Below, one piece after another: positions 10,201-18,974 of a DNA stretch of 64,000 nucleotides. The stretch lies in the NCBI GenBank assembly GCA_965263045.1, contig CBDHGK010000041.1:6262001-6326000 (forward strand), written 5' to 3'. Source of the DNA: G963664115 sp965263045. GTDB lineage: Bacteria > Acidobacteriota > Terriglobia > 20CM-2-55-15. Numbering within the stretch: position 1 is the first letter of the stretch; each line of letters starts with the position of its first letter. The position numbers and the translations under genes are program-made. The notes beneath the pieces are model-generated. The model was not told where the DNA came from, made no database searches, and saw only the letters and a program-made list of their open reading frames with translations.

Positions 10201-10789
10201 GGGTTTGTGTGATCTGTCCTTGTGCCTGATAAGCGCGGGCGATGCCGAATTCTGCCGAGGCGTGGTACGCGGCGAGCTCCAGCGCCCTTTCGTAGGCGGT
10301 GATGGCTTCCGGATATTGCGCGAGCTGGGCCTGCATCAAACCGAGCAAATAGTGAGAGTCCGGATCGTCCGCGTCCAGTCGGACAACTTGGCTAAAAGCC
10401 GCCACGGCCTGGTCGGGTTGCCCGAGATACCGGTAGATCAGCCCGAGGTTGTACCAGGCGCGAGCGTCGTCGGGCTGATTAAGGGTGAACTCCACCAGGA
10501 TGTCGCGGGCTTCCTCAAAACGCTGGAGGTGGAACAGTGCGATGGCCTGGTTCAGTCGAGGGGAGAGAAGTGTGGAGTCGGCAGCATGGGCTTGGTCGAA
10601 TAGCTCCAAGGCTTCCATGATGCGCTGCTGATTCATGTAGGCCACAGCCAGGTTATTCAGACGTACAGCCTGAACCTGAGTGTCCCCGCCGATCTGGGGT
10701 CCGGCCCCTAATCTCGTGCGGTTCGTGCAAGACAGGGCCAGGATCAAGAGCGAGAGCACAACGAGTCCAAACACATTTCTCGATTTCAT
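7289..10789 (-). CDS. Lipoprotein with TPR, FG-GAP repeats and ASPIC/UnbV domain (CRTAC1 family)
   Basis: A very large (1166-residue) surface or periplasmic lipoprotein, last gene of the five-gene operon. Reading from ATG 10789, the signal sequence ends in the lipobox LALSC with Cys 21. Residues ~45-210 are four to five TPR units (MNQQRIMEALELFDQA, AWYNLGLIYRYLGQPDQA). Residues ~270-680 are FG-GAP/VCBS propeller repeats with calcium-type loops such as DYDADGWMDLFLI and DYDNDGQIDLAV. An ASPIC/UnbV domain follows (GTKVEIFAGLLRQK...SGYLGQS), then a ~400-residue C-terminal region I do not recognise. The open frame starts at 10816, but the lipoprotein signal favours 10789. It follows the CRTAC1 gene with 39 bases between. 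A role in ligand binding or protein display is likely; no enzyme motif is visible. Confidence 0.8.
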   Translation of the reverse strand: MKSRNVFGLVVLSLLILALSCTNRTRLGAGPQIGGDTQVQAVRLNNLAVAYMNQQRIMEALELFDQAHAADSTLLSPRLNQAIALFHLQRFEEARDILVEFTLNQPDDARAWYNLGLIYRYLGQPDQAVAAFSQVVRLDADDPDSHYLLGLMQAQLAQYPEAITAYERALELAAYHASAEFGIARAYQAQGQITQTQEHLARFQQITQQNLSVPMGLAYGDMGPYSLAQDVGGIADLAPDPIEVRFSSVAAEAAIDFVHTAGPIPEFPTAGTVNPLLGAGACFLDYDADGWMDLFLINGGAEASRLYRNLGNGRFADATDLAGIGIRGQGMGCTVGDYDNDGQIDLAVSSLGQVTLLRNDGGGFENVTIDAGIGVDGFPLGLTFIDFDHDGDLDLYVSRFVDYARGEGTNPFNFPSDANGPGNMLWRNNGNGTFTDWTMETALAGSTPGIGAVGTDLNNDRAIDFVVTGWNESPQVFLNPREGAFDLMDWGGDFPAPPAGVAAADFNKDGWMDLAFTHWASPGLSLWRNVGGSGFEPMTLQVPGWERGWGLAPIDYDNDGWIDLAVSGETSDGGEIRVFRNRGTDGFEDVTAAVGITSLGPTAPRALVSADYDNDGDPDLLATQNGGPALLLRNDGGNDNSWLRVALEGLNDNRSAIGTKVEIFAGLLRQKIEIAGASGYLGQSALPVTAGLGQNSEVDTVRMLWPTGVLQDEVQLQTRQQHTVVEIDRRGSSCPVLFVWNGEKYEFITDVIGAGIAGHWIGPGQRNVSDPTEYVKVSGSSVRSRDGRLSFRLAEPMEELVFLDQVRLFAVDHPSDVDVYPHEYFAGAPPFPEFEVIASREARLPIGAWDDEGRNVLPELTDRDRRYVIFESATFKGFGETHSLVLDLGALDTNGPVRLLMHGFVDYFTPTSVFAAHQAGVEAILPYVEALDKSGRWVRVMDDLGFPAGLARTMTRDITGRLPEGTERIRITTNLKIYWDQILIDTTSEAGPVRMTEVPMDAATLAWRGYPREIPGRIRADVTYDYDDVSPTGPYAKHAGNYTRFGDVGDLLAVADDFFVIYGSGEEVAIEFDPSGLSELPDGWSRDYFFYADGFEKDMDFYEAYSATVEPLPFHTEEPYPYTSGEDYPLTSEYLEYQLRNNTRHQSGLPGPAYRANYGTEERKAD

Positions 10790-10828
10790 ATCTAGAGGTC
10801 TCTTTTCGTAAAACATTCGATTTCGCGC

Positions 10829-12520
10829 CTAGTCGCGAACGCGAAACGGTTCGGACCCGACGAATCCCTGGCCTTCTCCCACGCTTACCGTGCGGCCGGC
10901 CGCCACGTTTGTCAACCTGTCGACTTCACCGCTGGTCCAGCGGACTTCAACGACCTCCGCCTCCTCAAGTTCGGCGAGACCGAAGGTCAGGCGAAGCTCA
11001 CTCTGGGACAGATAGCCCGCTCCGCTGTGGAGGGTCTGGGTCTGATGCTCGCCTCCCGCCGTTACTGTAACCTTTGCTCCCAGTCCGTCCCGATTAGATC
11101 GGGTCCCGACCAGGCGAATCCGGAGACTGCGATGGATGCTGCCGTCATTCCGAAACAACTCGGCTGGACCGCCATTCGTGGTGATCAGCACATCCAGGTC
11201 GCCGTCGTTGTCGATGTCGGCGTAGGCAGCGGCCCGGGCGACTTTGGGCTCTGAGAACGCGTTGCCTAGAGACGCAGTCACCTCCTCGAAGCGTTGACCC
11301 GCCTGATTGCGGAAGACGTGAGGCGGTTGGGCATGCTTGATACGGACTTGCACCCGTTCGATTTCATCTTCGATATGCCCGTTCACCGCCAGAATGTCCA
11401 ACCAACCATCCAGGTCGTAGTCGAAAAAAAGACAAGCAAAGCTCAGGGTCCCCAGGCTCCTGCGTCCCAGCTGAGACCGGGGCGCCTCGTCGATAAACAG
11501 GCCGTTGCCTTCGTTGTGGTACAAGGCAAGCATCTGGTTGGAAAAGTTGCCGATGATGACGCTGGGGTAGCCCGACCGGTCGTAGTCTGCGGTATCCACG
11601 CCCATTCCAGCCCGTGCCACGCCATCCTCGCTCAAGGCAACGCCAGACAGCATTCCCCGCTCCCCGAACGTTCCATCACCCCCGTTACGATAGAGCTTGT
11701 TGGGTTCGGTATCGTTAACGAGCATGACGTCAGGCCAATCGTCTTGATCGTAGTCGAATACAGCTAAACCCAGGCTCTTCGAATCGGGGTCGAAGACACC
11801 CGCCTCCCGGGTGGCATCTCGAAACGTGCCATTGCCATTGTTACGCCAGAGCCGCATCGAAACTCCGCCGTAGGATTCGGGCGTGCAGTATGATTTCCGG
11901 GTTCCGTCCAGCGTGCAGAATAAATCGCTTTCGACAGACCACTGGATGTAATTGGCGACAAACAAGTCCACATGGCCATCCCGGTCGTAGTCGGACCAGG
12001 CTACGCTGGTGCTGAACTCTTCCGGCCCCAGCATGCCGGCTTCACTCGTTCTGTCGGTGAACCCCCCGGCGCCATCGTTGCGATAGAGGCGGTTCTGGCC
12101 CAGTGCGCTCAAGAACAGGTCCTGGTCGCCGTCGTTATCATAGTCAGCGACCCCGGCTCCCATGCCGTACATCTCCACGTCCAGACCCGCGGCCTCGGTC
12201 ACATCGGAAAAAGTCCCATCCTTGTTGTTCACGTAAAGTTTCGGAGTGGAAGCCGGCCCGCTCTCACCCGGCCAGTGGGTACCGTTAACGAGTAAGATGT
12301 CCGGCCACCCGTCGCTGTCATAGTCCATGAAAGCAGCGCCAGGACCCATCGTTTCGGGAAGGTACCTGTTCCCCCTCGCACCGCTGTTATGGGTGAAGTC
12401 GATGCCCGCCGCCGCTGTGATCGCTTCGAACCTGATCGTCGACATGTCTTGGCCCGTTAGCGCTGAAGGTGGGGCAAGCAGTGTTGAAACGATTAGGACC
12501 AGATACCCCGCTCCCCTCAC
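10829..12520 (-). CDS. CRTAC1 family exported protein (FG-GAP repeats, ASPIC/UnbV)
   Basis: A 563-residue exported protein: signal peptide to about residue 24 (ALTGQD), then IRFEAITAAAGIDFTHNSG, the typical CRTAC1 opening, followed by six or seven FG-GAP units with Ca-binding-like loops (DYDSDGWPDILLVNG, DYDNDGDQDLFLS, DYDRDGHVDLFVAN, DIDNDGDLDVLI). The C-terminal ASPIC/UnbV domain is seen in NRDGLGAKVTVTAG...SGAGYLSQSELRLTFGLAE and VRWTSGEVD. These are integrin-alpha-like beta-propellers; bacterial members have no established role. Its ATG overlaps the stop of the pentaheme cytochrome gene upstream by four bases (12517-12520), so the two are translationally coupled. Confidence 0.85.
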   Translation of the reverse strand: MRGAGYLVLIVSTLLAPPSALTGQDMSTIRFEAITAAAGIDFTHNSGARGNRYLPETMGPGAAFMDYDSDGWPDILLVNGTHWPGESGPASTPKLYVNNKDGTFSDVTEAAGLDVEMYGMGAGVADYDNDGDQDLFLSALGQNRLYRNDGAGGFTDRTSEAGMLGPEEFSTSVAWSDYDRDGHVDLFVANYIQWSVESDLFCTLDGTRKSYCTPESYGGVSMRLWRNNGNGTFRDATREAGVFDPDSKSLGLAVFDYDQDDWPDVMLVNDTEPNKLYRNGGDGTFGERGMLSGVALSEDGVARAGMGVDTADYDRSGYPSVIIGNFSNQMLALYHNEGNGLFIDEAPRSQLGRRSLGTLSFACLFFDYDLDGWLDILAVNGHIEDEIERVQVRIKHAQPPHVFRNQAGQRFEEVTASLGNAFSEPKVARAAAYADIDNDGDLDVLITTNGGPAELFRNDGSIHRSLRIRLVGTRSNRDGLGAKVTVTAGGEHQTQTLHSGAGYLSQSELRLTFGLAELEEAEVVEVRWTSGEVDRLTNVAAGRTVSVGEGQGFVGSEPFRVRD

Positions 12521-15366
12521 CGCCTTCCTCCATCGTTCGTTGATGTCGCCGACGCGCTCGTTGCCGGCGGTTGGGAAGGTTCGGGGAGGGGCACCGATCC
12601 GTGTTCGTGAATCGGCTGACGTTCCAGGTTGTCTTCCGGATGCTCGCGCAAGTATGGACCGGTGATAGCCTGAGCCGATTCATCGGCCTTGAAGCGCAGA
12701 TAGAACCGCTGATGTTCGACCGCACGATCTTCATCGTTCAGACCGCTGTAGGACAGCATCAGGTTGTAGTGGGCCATAAGGTCTTCCGGATCAATCTCCA
12801 GGACACGCTTCAACGCGACGACGGCGTCCTCGTAGCGGCGCTGGAGGAAACGGATGCGTCCGATTTCATTCCACACGACCCGATCGCGAGGGTAGCCGGC
12901 CGCGACAAGACCCAAACGCTCGAGCGCTTCGTCGAAGTTACCTTCATCGCGGAGAACCCGGGCAAAAAAGAAATTGGCGCGTGCGAGGTCGGGCTCCATT
13001 GCGAGGGCCCTTTCCAACACCTCCCGGGCGCCTTCCAGGTTCCCTTCACGAACACGAACCCGGCCGATATTGACCCATCCGTCGACATTTTCCGGGTTCG
13101 CCTCGGTTGCCTGTTGGAATGCCGTCTCAGCGCCTTTCAGATCTCCCTGGAGCAGCAGCCCTATACCGTAGTCGTTCCAGCGTTCCCAGTCCACTGTGTC
13201 GATCACGATTTCCTCCTCGGCAATCGCATCCTCGGCGTCCACAACCCGAAGCGTCACCCTGTCCTGGGCCAGAGTCACGATCGGAAGCTCCGGTATCTGT
13301 TTGAGTTCACCGGAAACGTTGGCAGTGTCGCCATCAAACCGCCATGTCCCGTCGTCGTAGTCCGGAGTCAGACCCCCGCTGCCGCTTTCTCGGATTCCTG
13401 CGTATGAGAAACGCGTGTTCGACCATGCAAACTTTCGATAGTGGACCTTGGCCTCCAATTGAATCTCTGCGCCGGCGTCCTCGGGTATCTCCAACCGAAA
13501 ATGGACAGTGTCGGCGGCACCCGGAGGAATCAAGTTCACGTAGACAACCGCGCGCGCCGCCCAGGCGTTCCGTTTGTCGATAGGGTTTCCATGAGCATCC
13601 AGCGAAAGCGAGCGGTAAAAATGCGCCCCTCTTTCGACCCGACCCCGCCCCTCTTCCTCGACCATTCCACTCCAGAATACGACTTTCCCACTTTCGTCTT
13701 TCGCGACCAACTCGACCCAGACATCGAAAGCATCGACGGTTCCCGCAGGGAAAAAATGTCCGACCTTACGGGTCCGAACGACCACGTCGACCCGGAGCGA
13801 TTCGCCTCGGCCGACGAGCGCTTGGGTCCGATCGATCGGCGCAGTCACAGGCGAAGACGTTTCGAGGAAGCCAGGGGTTCCTCCCAGATCTGCTTCTTCT
13901 CCAACAGCGAAGGTGGTGGAGAGATCGCCCGTTCGCAGTCCCCCTGCCACAATTTCCCTCGGTCGAGCGCGAGAAAGCGCAAAGATATCAACGCTGAGGA
14001 TGTCATTCGTCAAGAACTCTTCGGCAGCGTCGAGTTGAGCCGGGTCCCGGTTCGCCACCGGCAGCGCCGTGTTGGCCGCAGGGAAGCCGTGCGAGTGCAC
14101 CATCCCGCCCTGGTTACCGGCGTCGAGCGAAGGAATCATGGGCATATGGCAGTCGGTGCAAGTTTGGGGCTCCGCCGGGTAGTAAAAAGAACGCGCCCCC
14201 TCCCCGGAGACGCCGCTGGCCTGCCAGTTGTCGTAATCGTTGAAACCGCGAATCCACCGATAGTTGTTGACCGGAGAATCCAGATGCACCTTATGGCAAG
14301 CCGAGCACAACTCGGCTGTTTGTTCCCGCACGAAAGGCTTCATAAAAGTGCGGCGGTGCGGTTCCGGACTGACCTTGACGACGAAGTCGTGAAGGGTCTG
14401 CACAATGGGGTTGTCGCTGGTCGCCAACCGATACATCGGCGGGTATTCGATCGTGTAATCCCCCTGTCCCATCGTACTTTTCACAGAGATGGAATGGCAC
14501 ATCACGCAACCCAGGCCGGCGTGAGACTCGGGCCGGTCGAGAATTTCCTCGACCGGCGTGTCCATCAAACCGGTGAAGAGAAGGGCGGGATCGTGGCACC
14601 CCGCGCACCACTTGGAGGGCCCTGGCCCAAGCACATCCTGCATGTATTCGATGGATTTGCGGTACCACTGGTTGTTGAACGAGGAAAAATGATGCGCTGA
14701 AGAGAACCACTGATCGTAAATGTCTTCGTGGCAGCGCTGACACTTCTGAGATTCCATGAAGAAATCGGCGGGGATATACCCATCGGTGCTGGTCTCCCCC
14801 GAGCTGGGAAAGAAGAGGCCCTCCGGGCCGCCCCCTTCGGCGTCCATGCTGGCGGGAGGCAAGTCGGGGTTAGCGATGGCAGAGCCCTCATACCCGTGTG
14901 CCCGAAAGCCCACGGCCGACACGATCCCGACCCCGACCGCAAGCATCAGCGCTCCCATCCGAAGAATCATCGTGGCCCGGGCTGCTCCCGGCTTTCCACG
15001 AGCTCCTGCCGAGCAGAGGACAACTAGGCCGAGCAGGCACAATCCGATGTGAGCATATAGCCACGGGACGTAGGATCGCGGCGTCCCGGTGAATATCAAC
15101 GCGATTCCGAGTCCCGCACCCGAGGAAAGAATCAACCAGCCGGTCCGGGCCGGGAGAGAATAGTTTGCGAAATTCCGGGAAAGCAGTCGCATCAGCCAAC
15201 CGGTCATGACCACGCCACCGAACACGTGGAGGAAAACAACGATCACAAACCAAAGTGATCCGGTCGGAAATAAGTACAGGTGAGCACCGGTGGCGAGCAA
15301 CAAGCCAAGAAGAACGGCTGGAAACCGGACCGTTCCTAATCTGTCGATTGCTTCACCGAATCGCAT
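12517..15366 (-). CDS. Membrane-anchored pentaheme cytochrome c fused to TPR repeats
   Basis: A 949-residue protein with four to five N-terminal membrane helices (residues ~14-155), then an exposed heme domain with five CXXCH motifs: CQRCH (209), CAGCH (254), CVMCH (287), CSACH (354) and CTDCH (403). Several extra His residues nearby (AHHFSSF, HSHGFP) could be axial ligands. This matches the class of multiheme cytochromes with a cytochrome c554/NrfB-like layout. Residues ~440-700 form a beta-rich region, and ~735-900 hold TPR units (WVNIGRVRVREGNLEGAREVLERAL). The start ATG 15366 places the first helix at the N-terminus. It is coupled to the CRTAC1 gene downstream by a four-base overlap. Likely role: electron transfer across or outside the membrane in complex with the operon's other products; partner and substrate unknown. 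Confidence 0.8.
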   Translation of the reverse strand: MRFGEAIDRLGTVRFPAVLLGLLLATGAHLYLFPTGSLWFVIVVFLHVFGGVVMTGWLMRLLSRNFANYSLPARTGWLILSSGAGLGIALIFTGTPRSYVPWLYAHIGLCLLGLVVLCSAGARGKPGAARATMILRMGALMLAVGVGIVSAVGFRAHGYEGSAIANPDLPPASMDAEGGGPEGLFFPSSGETSTDGYIPADFFMESQKCQRCHEDIYDQWFSSAHHFSSFNNQWYRKSIEYMQDVLGPGPSKWCAGCHDPALLFTGLMDTPVEEILDRPESHAGLGCVMCHSISVKSTMGQGDYTIEYPPMYRLATSDNPIVQTLHDFVVKVSPEPHRRTFMKPFVREQTAELCSACHKVHLDSPVNNYRWIRGFNDYDNWQASGVSGEGARSFYYPAEPQTCTDCHMPMIPSLDAGNQGGMVHSHGFPAANTALPVANRDPAQLDAAEEFLTNDILSVDIFALSRARPREIVAGGLRTGDLSTTFAVGEEADLGGTPGFLETSSPVTAPIDRTQALVGRGESLRVDVVVRTRKVGHFFPAGTVDAFDVWVELVAKDESGKVVFWSGMVEEEGRGRVERGAHFYRSLSLDAHGNPIDKRNAWAARAVVYVNLIPPGAADTVHFRLEIPEDAGAEIQLEAKVHYRKFAWSNTRFSYAGIRESGSGGLTPDYDDGTWRFDGDTANVSGELKQIPELPIVTLAQDRVTLRVVDAEDAIAEEEIVIDTVDWERWNDYGIGLLLQGDLKGAETAFQQATEANPENVDGWVNIGRVRVREGNLEGAREVLERALAMEPDLARANFFFARVLRDEGNFDEALERLGLVAAGYPRDRVVWNEIGRIRFLQRRYEDAVVALKRVLEIDPEDLMAHYNLMLSYSGLNDEDRAVEHQRFYLRFKADESAQAITGPYLREHPEDNLERQPIHEHGSVPLPEPSQPPATSASATSTNDGGRR

Positions 15367-15544
15367 AGTCCAGATCCACGCAGTCGGCTACCCAGACCGA
15401 ACAGTATTCAAGAAAAAACTTTGCAGCTACCGACATATCAACGCCAGAGAAATCCCAGGCTTTTATCAGGAGGAACCCGGCGATAGGCAAGAGGAGCAGA
15501 TTCGTCAATGGGTCCTCCACGGGCTGTCCCTATCTATAGAGCAT

Positions 15545-17287
15545 TCACTCCGGTTGGTAGTTGGCCATTTCCGCTAGAAAGGCGTTCATTCTCTGGAAAA
15601 ACGCAGCCTGATGCCGGTCGCGAGCCTGGACGTCGCCGAGAGCCTCGTATTCGATCGCCAGATTTCGCTGGACCATAACGCCGTCCAGTCCCGCCTCCGC
15701 CATCGTCTGGAACGTATCAATTGCCGCCTGATGCAGACCCAGTTCACGCTGTGCGATTCCGAGATTCAGGCGTGGGAGGACTTGATCGGGGTAGGTTTCG
15801 ATCAGATTCTCAAGCGAGGCAATCGCTTCGGGGCCCTCTCCGCCGAGGGCCAGTTCCCCAGCGCGTCGGCTGAGCGTACGTGCGTCCTGATCGCTCTGTT
15901 CCGTGCTGGCCAGGAGTTCCTGATACCGGCGCATTTCCTCCCGTCCTTCCGTTCTCATTCCCAGACGAATCATTGCCCTCGCTGCGAAATAGTGGGCGCC
16001 GTAGGTGGTCGGGTCGAGGTCGAGAGCCTTCTTGGCCGCTGCCAGGGATTCCTCGAATCTTCCCGTTTTCAGGTGTAACTGTGCAAGTCCCGAATAGGCA
16101 GCCACATTGTCGGGATCCAGGGACAAGGCGTATTCGAGTTGGGCCAGTGCATTTTCGAATTCGCCGCGACTGACATAGATATCAAACAGCGACAGATGCA
16201 CTTCGACACTACTCGGATCCAATTGCACGGCCGCCTGGTAGGCCTCGAACGCATCGTCATATTGAAATAGCTCGACGTGCAGGTCCCCAATTGCCCGGTA
16301 GATCAAACTCCGTTGAAGTCGATCGGCGGGATCGTCCGGGTTCAGATCGATCGCATTCGCGGCTTCGAACACCTCCAGGGCCTGGATCGGCTTCCCCAGC
16401 AACACAGTTTGCTGGCCCAGGTCATAGCGGAGAAGTCTGGAACCCGGAAACGCCTCCACAGCCGCCAACAAAACCATCTCCGCTTCCTCGGTCAGTTCGG
16501 CCACCGAGAACATGCTGGTCATGGCGGTGTACAGATCTTCGGTCAACGGCATCTGGTCAATCGCCGCTTCGTACTCCTCCAGGGCCCGATCAAACGCTTC
16601 GCCCCTGAAGTATGCGAGACTGAGCAGCGCAGTAAAATCTTCGAGCATACCGCCAACGTCCGGTGGCGGGTCCGTCGACGGCCGCGCCCAGCGAATCGGC
16701 ATGGATCTGCGGTAGAGAGATACAGCCTCGGGGTAACTCCCCTGGCGATAGTGAACCCCGGCTAGGTCGTCCAGGCTTTCCCCCAGTCGGGGATCTTGGA
16801 GACCGAAGCCTTCGGCTGCTTCGAGAGCAATTTGGTAAGACTCCAGAGACTCGGCATAGCTACCGCGCTGAAACGCGCGGAAGCCTTCTTCCCGGGCTGC
16901 GATCCAGTCCCGTTCGTGTGCGCTCAGTAACTGAAACAGGAAATAATCCCCATCGATACTCGATACCGGGCTGAGATCGCCCGGAGCGAGTCCCCGCAGC
17001 GCATTCTGGTACTCGGGTCGCAGGTCGCTGATAGCAAACGTACCGAGGTAGCCTCCGGAGGCGGCAGTCGGGTCCAGCGATTGGTCACGGGCAATGAGTT
17101 CGAATGCCGTCCCGCCCTCGATCTGGCTTCGCAGGTCAGTTGCCTCGGCTTCGGTCCCGACAACCAGGAGGCGCAAACCGACACGGTCGGCCTGCAGGGC
17201 GGCGGCGCTGGCCGCGGCGAGACTCAGGACGGTGATTGTCCAGAGGATTCGCTTCCCCGTGATTGCAAGTCCCGCTCTATCGTGCAT
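15545..17287 (-). CDS. Exported protein with parvulin-like PPIase segment and TPR repeats
   Basis: A 580-residue protein with a signal peptide or N-terminal anchor (residues ~13-35). Residues ~38-128 resemble a PpiC/SurA rotamase domain: SQIEGGTAFELIARDQSLDPTAA then SGGYLGTF, NALRGLAPGDLSPV and GDYFLFQLL. The rest is a long run of TPR units (SYQIALEAAEGFG, AVSLYRRSMPIRW, AFEAYQAAVQLDPSSVEVHLSLFDIY, ENALAQLEYALSLDPDNVAAYSGLAQLHL). ATG 17287 is the start; a TTG at 17290 is also in frame. It overlaps the end of the upstream CRTAC1 gene by 11 bases and is followed by a 178-base gap before the cytochrome gene. A chaperone or assembly role for the secreted CRTAC1 proteins or the cytochrome is an inference from domains and position. 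Confidence 0.75.
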   Translation of the reverse strand: MHDRAGLAITGKRILWTITVLSLAAASAAALQADRVGLRLLVVGTEAEATDLRSQIEGGTAFELIARDQSLDPTAASGGYLGTFAISDLRPEYQNALRGLAPGDLSPVSSIDGDYFLFQLLSAHERDWIAAREEGFRAFQRGSYAESLESYQIALEAAEGFGLQDPRLGESLDDLAGVHYRQGSYPEAVSLYRRSMPIRWARPSTDPPPDVGGMLEDFTALLSLAYFRGEAFDRALEEYEAAIDQMPLTEDLYTAMTSMFSVAELTEEAEMVLLAAVEAFPGSRLLRYDLGQQTVLLGKPIQALEVFEAANAIDLNPDDPADRLQRSLIYRAIGDLHVELFQYDDAFEAYQAAVQLDPSSVEVHLSLFDIYVSRGEFENALAQLEYALSLDPDNVAAYSGLAQLHLKTGRFEESLAAAKKALDLDPTTYGAHYFAARAMIRLGMRTEGREEMRRYQELLASTEQSDQDARTLSRRAGELALGGEGPEAIASLENLIETYPDQVLPRLNLGIAQRELGLHQAAIDTFQTMAEAGLDGVMVQRNLAIEYEALGDVQARDRHQAAFFQRMNAFLAEMANYQPE

Positions 17288-18974
17288 CAATGAAACCCAT
17301 GCCCTCGCGAATCGTCACATAGCCGTCGGCGTCGATGCCGTCCAACGCCTCTGTGGTGCCGTTGGGCCATCGGATTCGGACGGCCTCGACGCGCTCGGCT
17401 TCTCCCAGTCCGAAGTGCACACGCATATCGTTATGAGAAAGGTAGCTGCCGCCGCTCCGCACCTCGGCCACCAGCGTTCGGCGGGCCACATCGATTTCGA
17501 CTCTGGCGCCGATCGCATCCCTGTTGCTCGAAACGCCTTCGAGGCGGAAACCGATCCAGTGGCTCCGGTCGCCACCCTCGTTCCGGTACAGGCTGGGCGC
17601 TTGATTCATGTTGATGGCGATTATGTCGAGATCGCCGTCGTTATCGTAATCTCCAAACGCGGCACCGCGCGAAGGCTGCGCGGTCAAGACATCCCCTTCC
17701 ATATCCTCTGCGATTTCCTCGAAGGTCCCGTCACCGAGGTTGCGATAGACCTCTTTTCGCTGCCTGTAGCGCGTGTTGGCATCGAGATCATCGACTGAAG
17801 GATAGACATGTCCGTTCGCCACGAAGAGATCCGGCCACCCGTCGTTGTCGAGGTCGGCGAAACCCGTTCCCCAGCCCACATTCGGATAGGATGCCCCACC
17901 GGCCCTCGCTTCGGCCGTCACTTCAAAGAAGAACATGTCCCCCACGTTCTGATAGAGCGTGTTGGTATCCTGGGAAAAATTGGTCACATAGATGTCCATG
18001 TGACCGTTGCCGTCGTAGTCGCCGACTCCGAGACCCATGCCTGCCTGCTCGAAACCCATCTGGTTCAGCGACGTACCCGAAATCAGACCGATGTCCTCAA
18101 ATGTCCCGTCCTGATTGTTCCTGAACAGAAAATTCGCCACCGAGTCGTTGGCCACGTAGATGTCGGACCACCCGTCATTGTCGAAATCGCTGAAGACCAC
18201 CCCGAAACCGTAGTGTCCCGGACCGGCGATGCGGGCCGCGGCAGTCACCTCCGAGAAAGTGCCATCCCCGTTGTTGCGATACAACGCGTCAGGTTCGCCG
18301 TCCAACCCGCGCGGTCCGCAGAAAACCGGAGCGCCCACGAAGAGGCACGTCGAATCGTTGCTCTCTCCGCGGCGGGGAACTTCCGCTGGATCAAACCTCA
18401 CATAGTTGGCGACGTACAAATCCACGTCGCCGTCGCGGTCGTAATCGCCAAACGCACAGTTCGTGCTCCAGCGCTCATCCGCAACGCCGGCCACCACAGC
18501 CGTCTCGGCAAAGGTCCCATCGCCGCTGTTACGATAGAGCAGATTACGACCGAAAGCCGTGAGGTAGAGATCACGGTTCCCGTCATTGTCGTAGTCCGCG
18601 ACGCAGACACCTTGCCCCCAACCGCTTGCTTCCAGACCTGCCTGCCGGGTCACGTCAGAGAAAATCCCGTCTCGGTTTTCGTACAGGGCGGCCACCGGAT
18701 CTCCACCCTGGGCGTAACGTTTCAGCGTCGAGCCGTTCACGATCACCAGATCCAAGTCGCCGTCGTTGTCGTAATCAACGAAACCCGCACCATTGCCCGT
18801 CGACTGGATAACGTAGTCAGCACTCGCCTCGCCGCTGATGTTCTCGAGCGTGACACCGACTTCGGCGGCAACGTCAACCAGACCAGGAAATCCGCCATCC
18901 TGCGCGAGGAAGTCTGCCCCTGACAGGGGAACCAACAGCAGTAGACTGGCTATTCGATATCGGTTCACGTCCAC
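17277..18974 (-). CDS. CRTAC1 family exported protein (FG-GAP repeats, ASPIC/UnbV)
   Basis: First gene of the five-gene operon, 565 residues. A signal peptide (SLLLLVPLSGADFLAQD) leads into FPGLVDVAAEVGVTLENISG and then seven FG-GAP units with loops such as DYDNDGDLDLVIVNGS, DYDRDGDVDLYVANY, DFDNDGWSDIYVAND and DLDNDGWPDLFVANG. The C-terminus is an ASPIC/UnbV domain (SNRDAIGARVEIDV, SGGSYLSHNDMRVHFGLGEA, RIRWPNGTTE). The start is a GTG; GTG 18974 or GTG 18968 are both possible, with AGGTGG just upstream. Compared with the second CRTAC1 gene of the operon it has the same architecture but clearly diverged sequence, so this is an old duplication. Confidence 0.85.
   Translation of the reverse strand: MDVNRYRIASLLLLVPLSGADFLAQDGGFPGLVDVAAEVGVTLENISGEASADYVIQSTGNGAGFVDYDNDGDLDLVIVNGSTLKRYAQGGDPVAALYENRDGIFSDVTRQAGLEASGWGQGVCVADYDNDGNRDLYLTAFGRNLLYRNSGDGTFAETAVVAGVADERWSTNCAFGDYDRDGDVDLYVANYVRFDPAEVPRRGESNDSTCLFVGAPVFCGPRGLDGEPDALYRNNGDGTFSEVTAAARIAGPGHYGFGVVFSDFDNDGWSDIYVANDSVANFLFRNNQDGTFEDIGLISGTSLNQMGFEQAGMGLGVGDYDGNGHMDIYVTNFSQDTNTLYQNVGDMFFFEVTAEARAGGASYPNVGWGTGFADLDNDGWPDLFVANGHVYPSVDDLDANTRYRQRKEVYRNLGDGTFEEIAEDMEGDVLTAQPSRGAAFGDYDNDGDLDIIAINMNQAPSLYRNEGGDRSHWIGFRLEGVSSNRDAIGARVEIDVARRTLVAEVRSGGSYLSHNDMRVHFGLGEAERVEAVRIRWPNGTTEALDGIDADGYVTIREGMGFIDAR

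Noticed and set aside
13441..14700. A 419-residue plus-strand open frame over the cytochrome gene
   Set aside because: Antisense of the pentaheme cytochrome; the five CXXCH motifs and TPRs on the minus strand are far stronger evidence.
17808..18923. A 371-residue plus-strand open frame across a CRTAC1 gene
   Set aside because: It is the antisense shadow of the FG-GAP repeats on the minus strand; the Asp- and Gly-rich loop codons leave long antisense frames. It has no family resemblance and no ribosome binding site.
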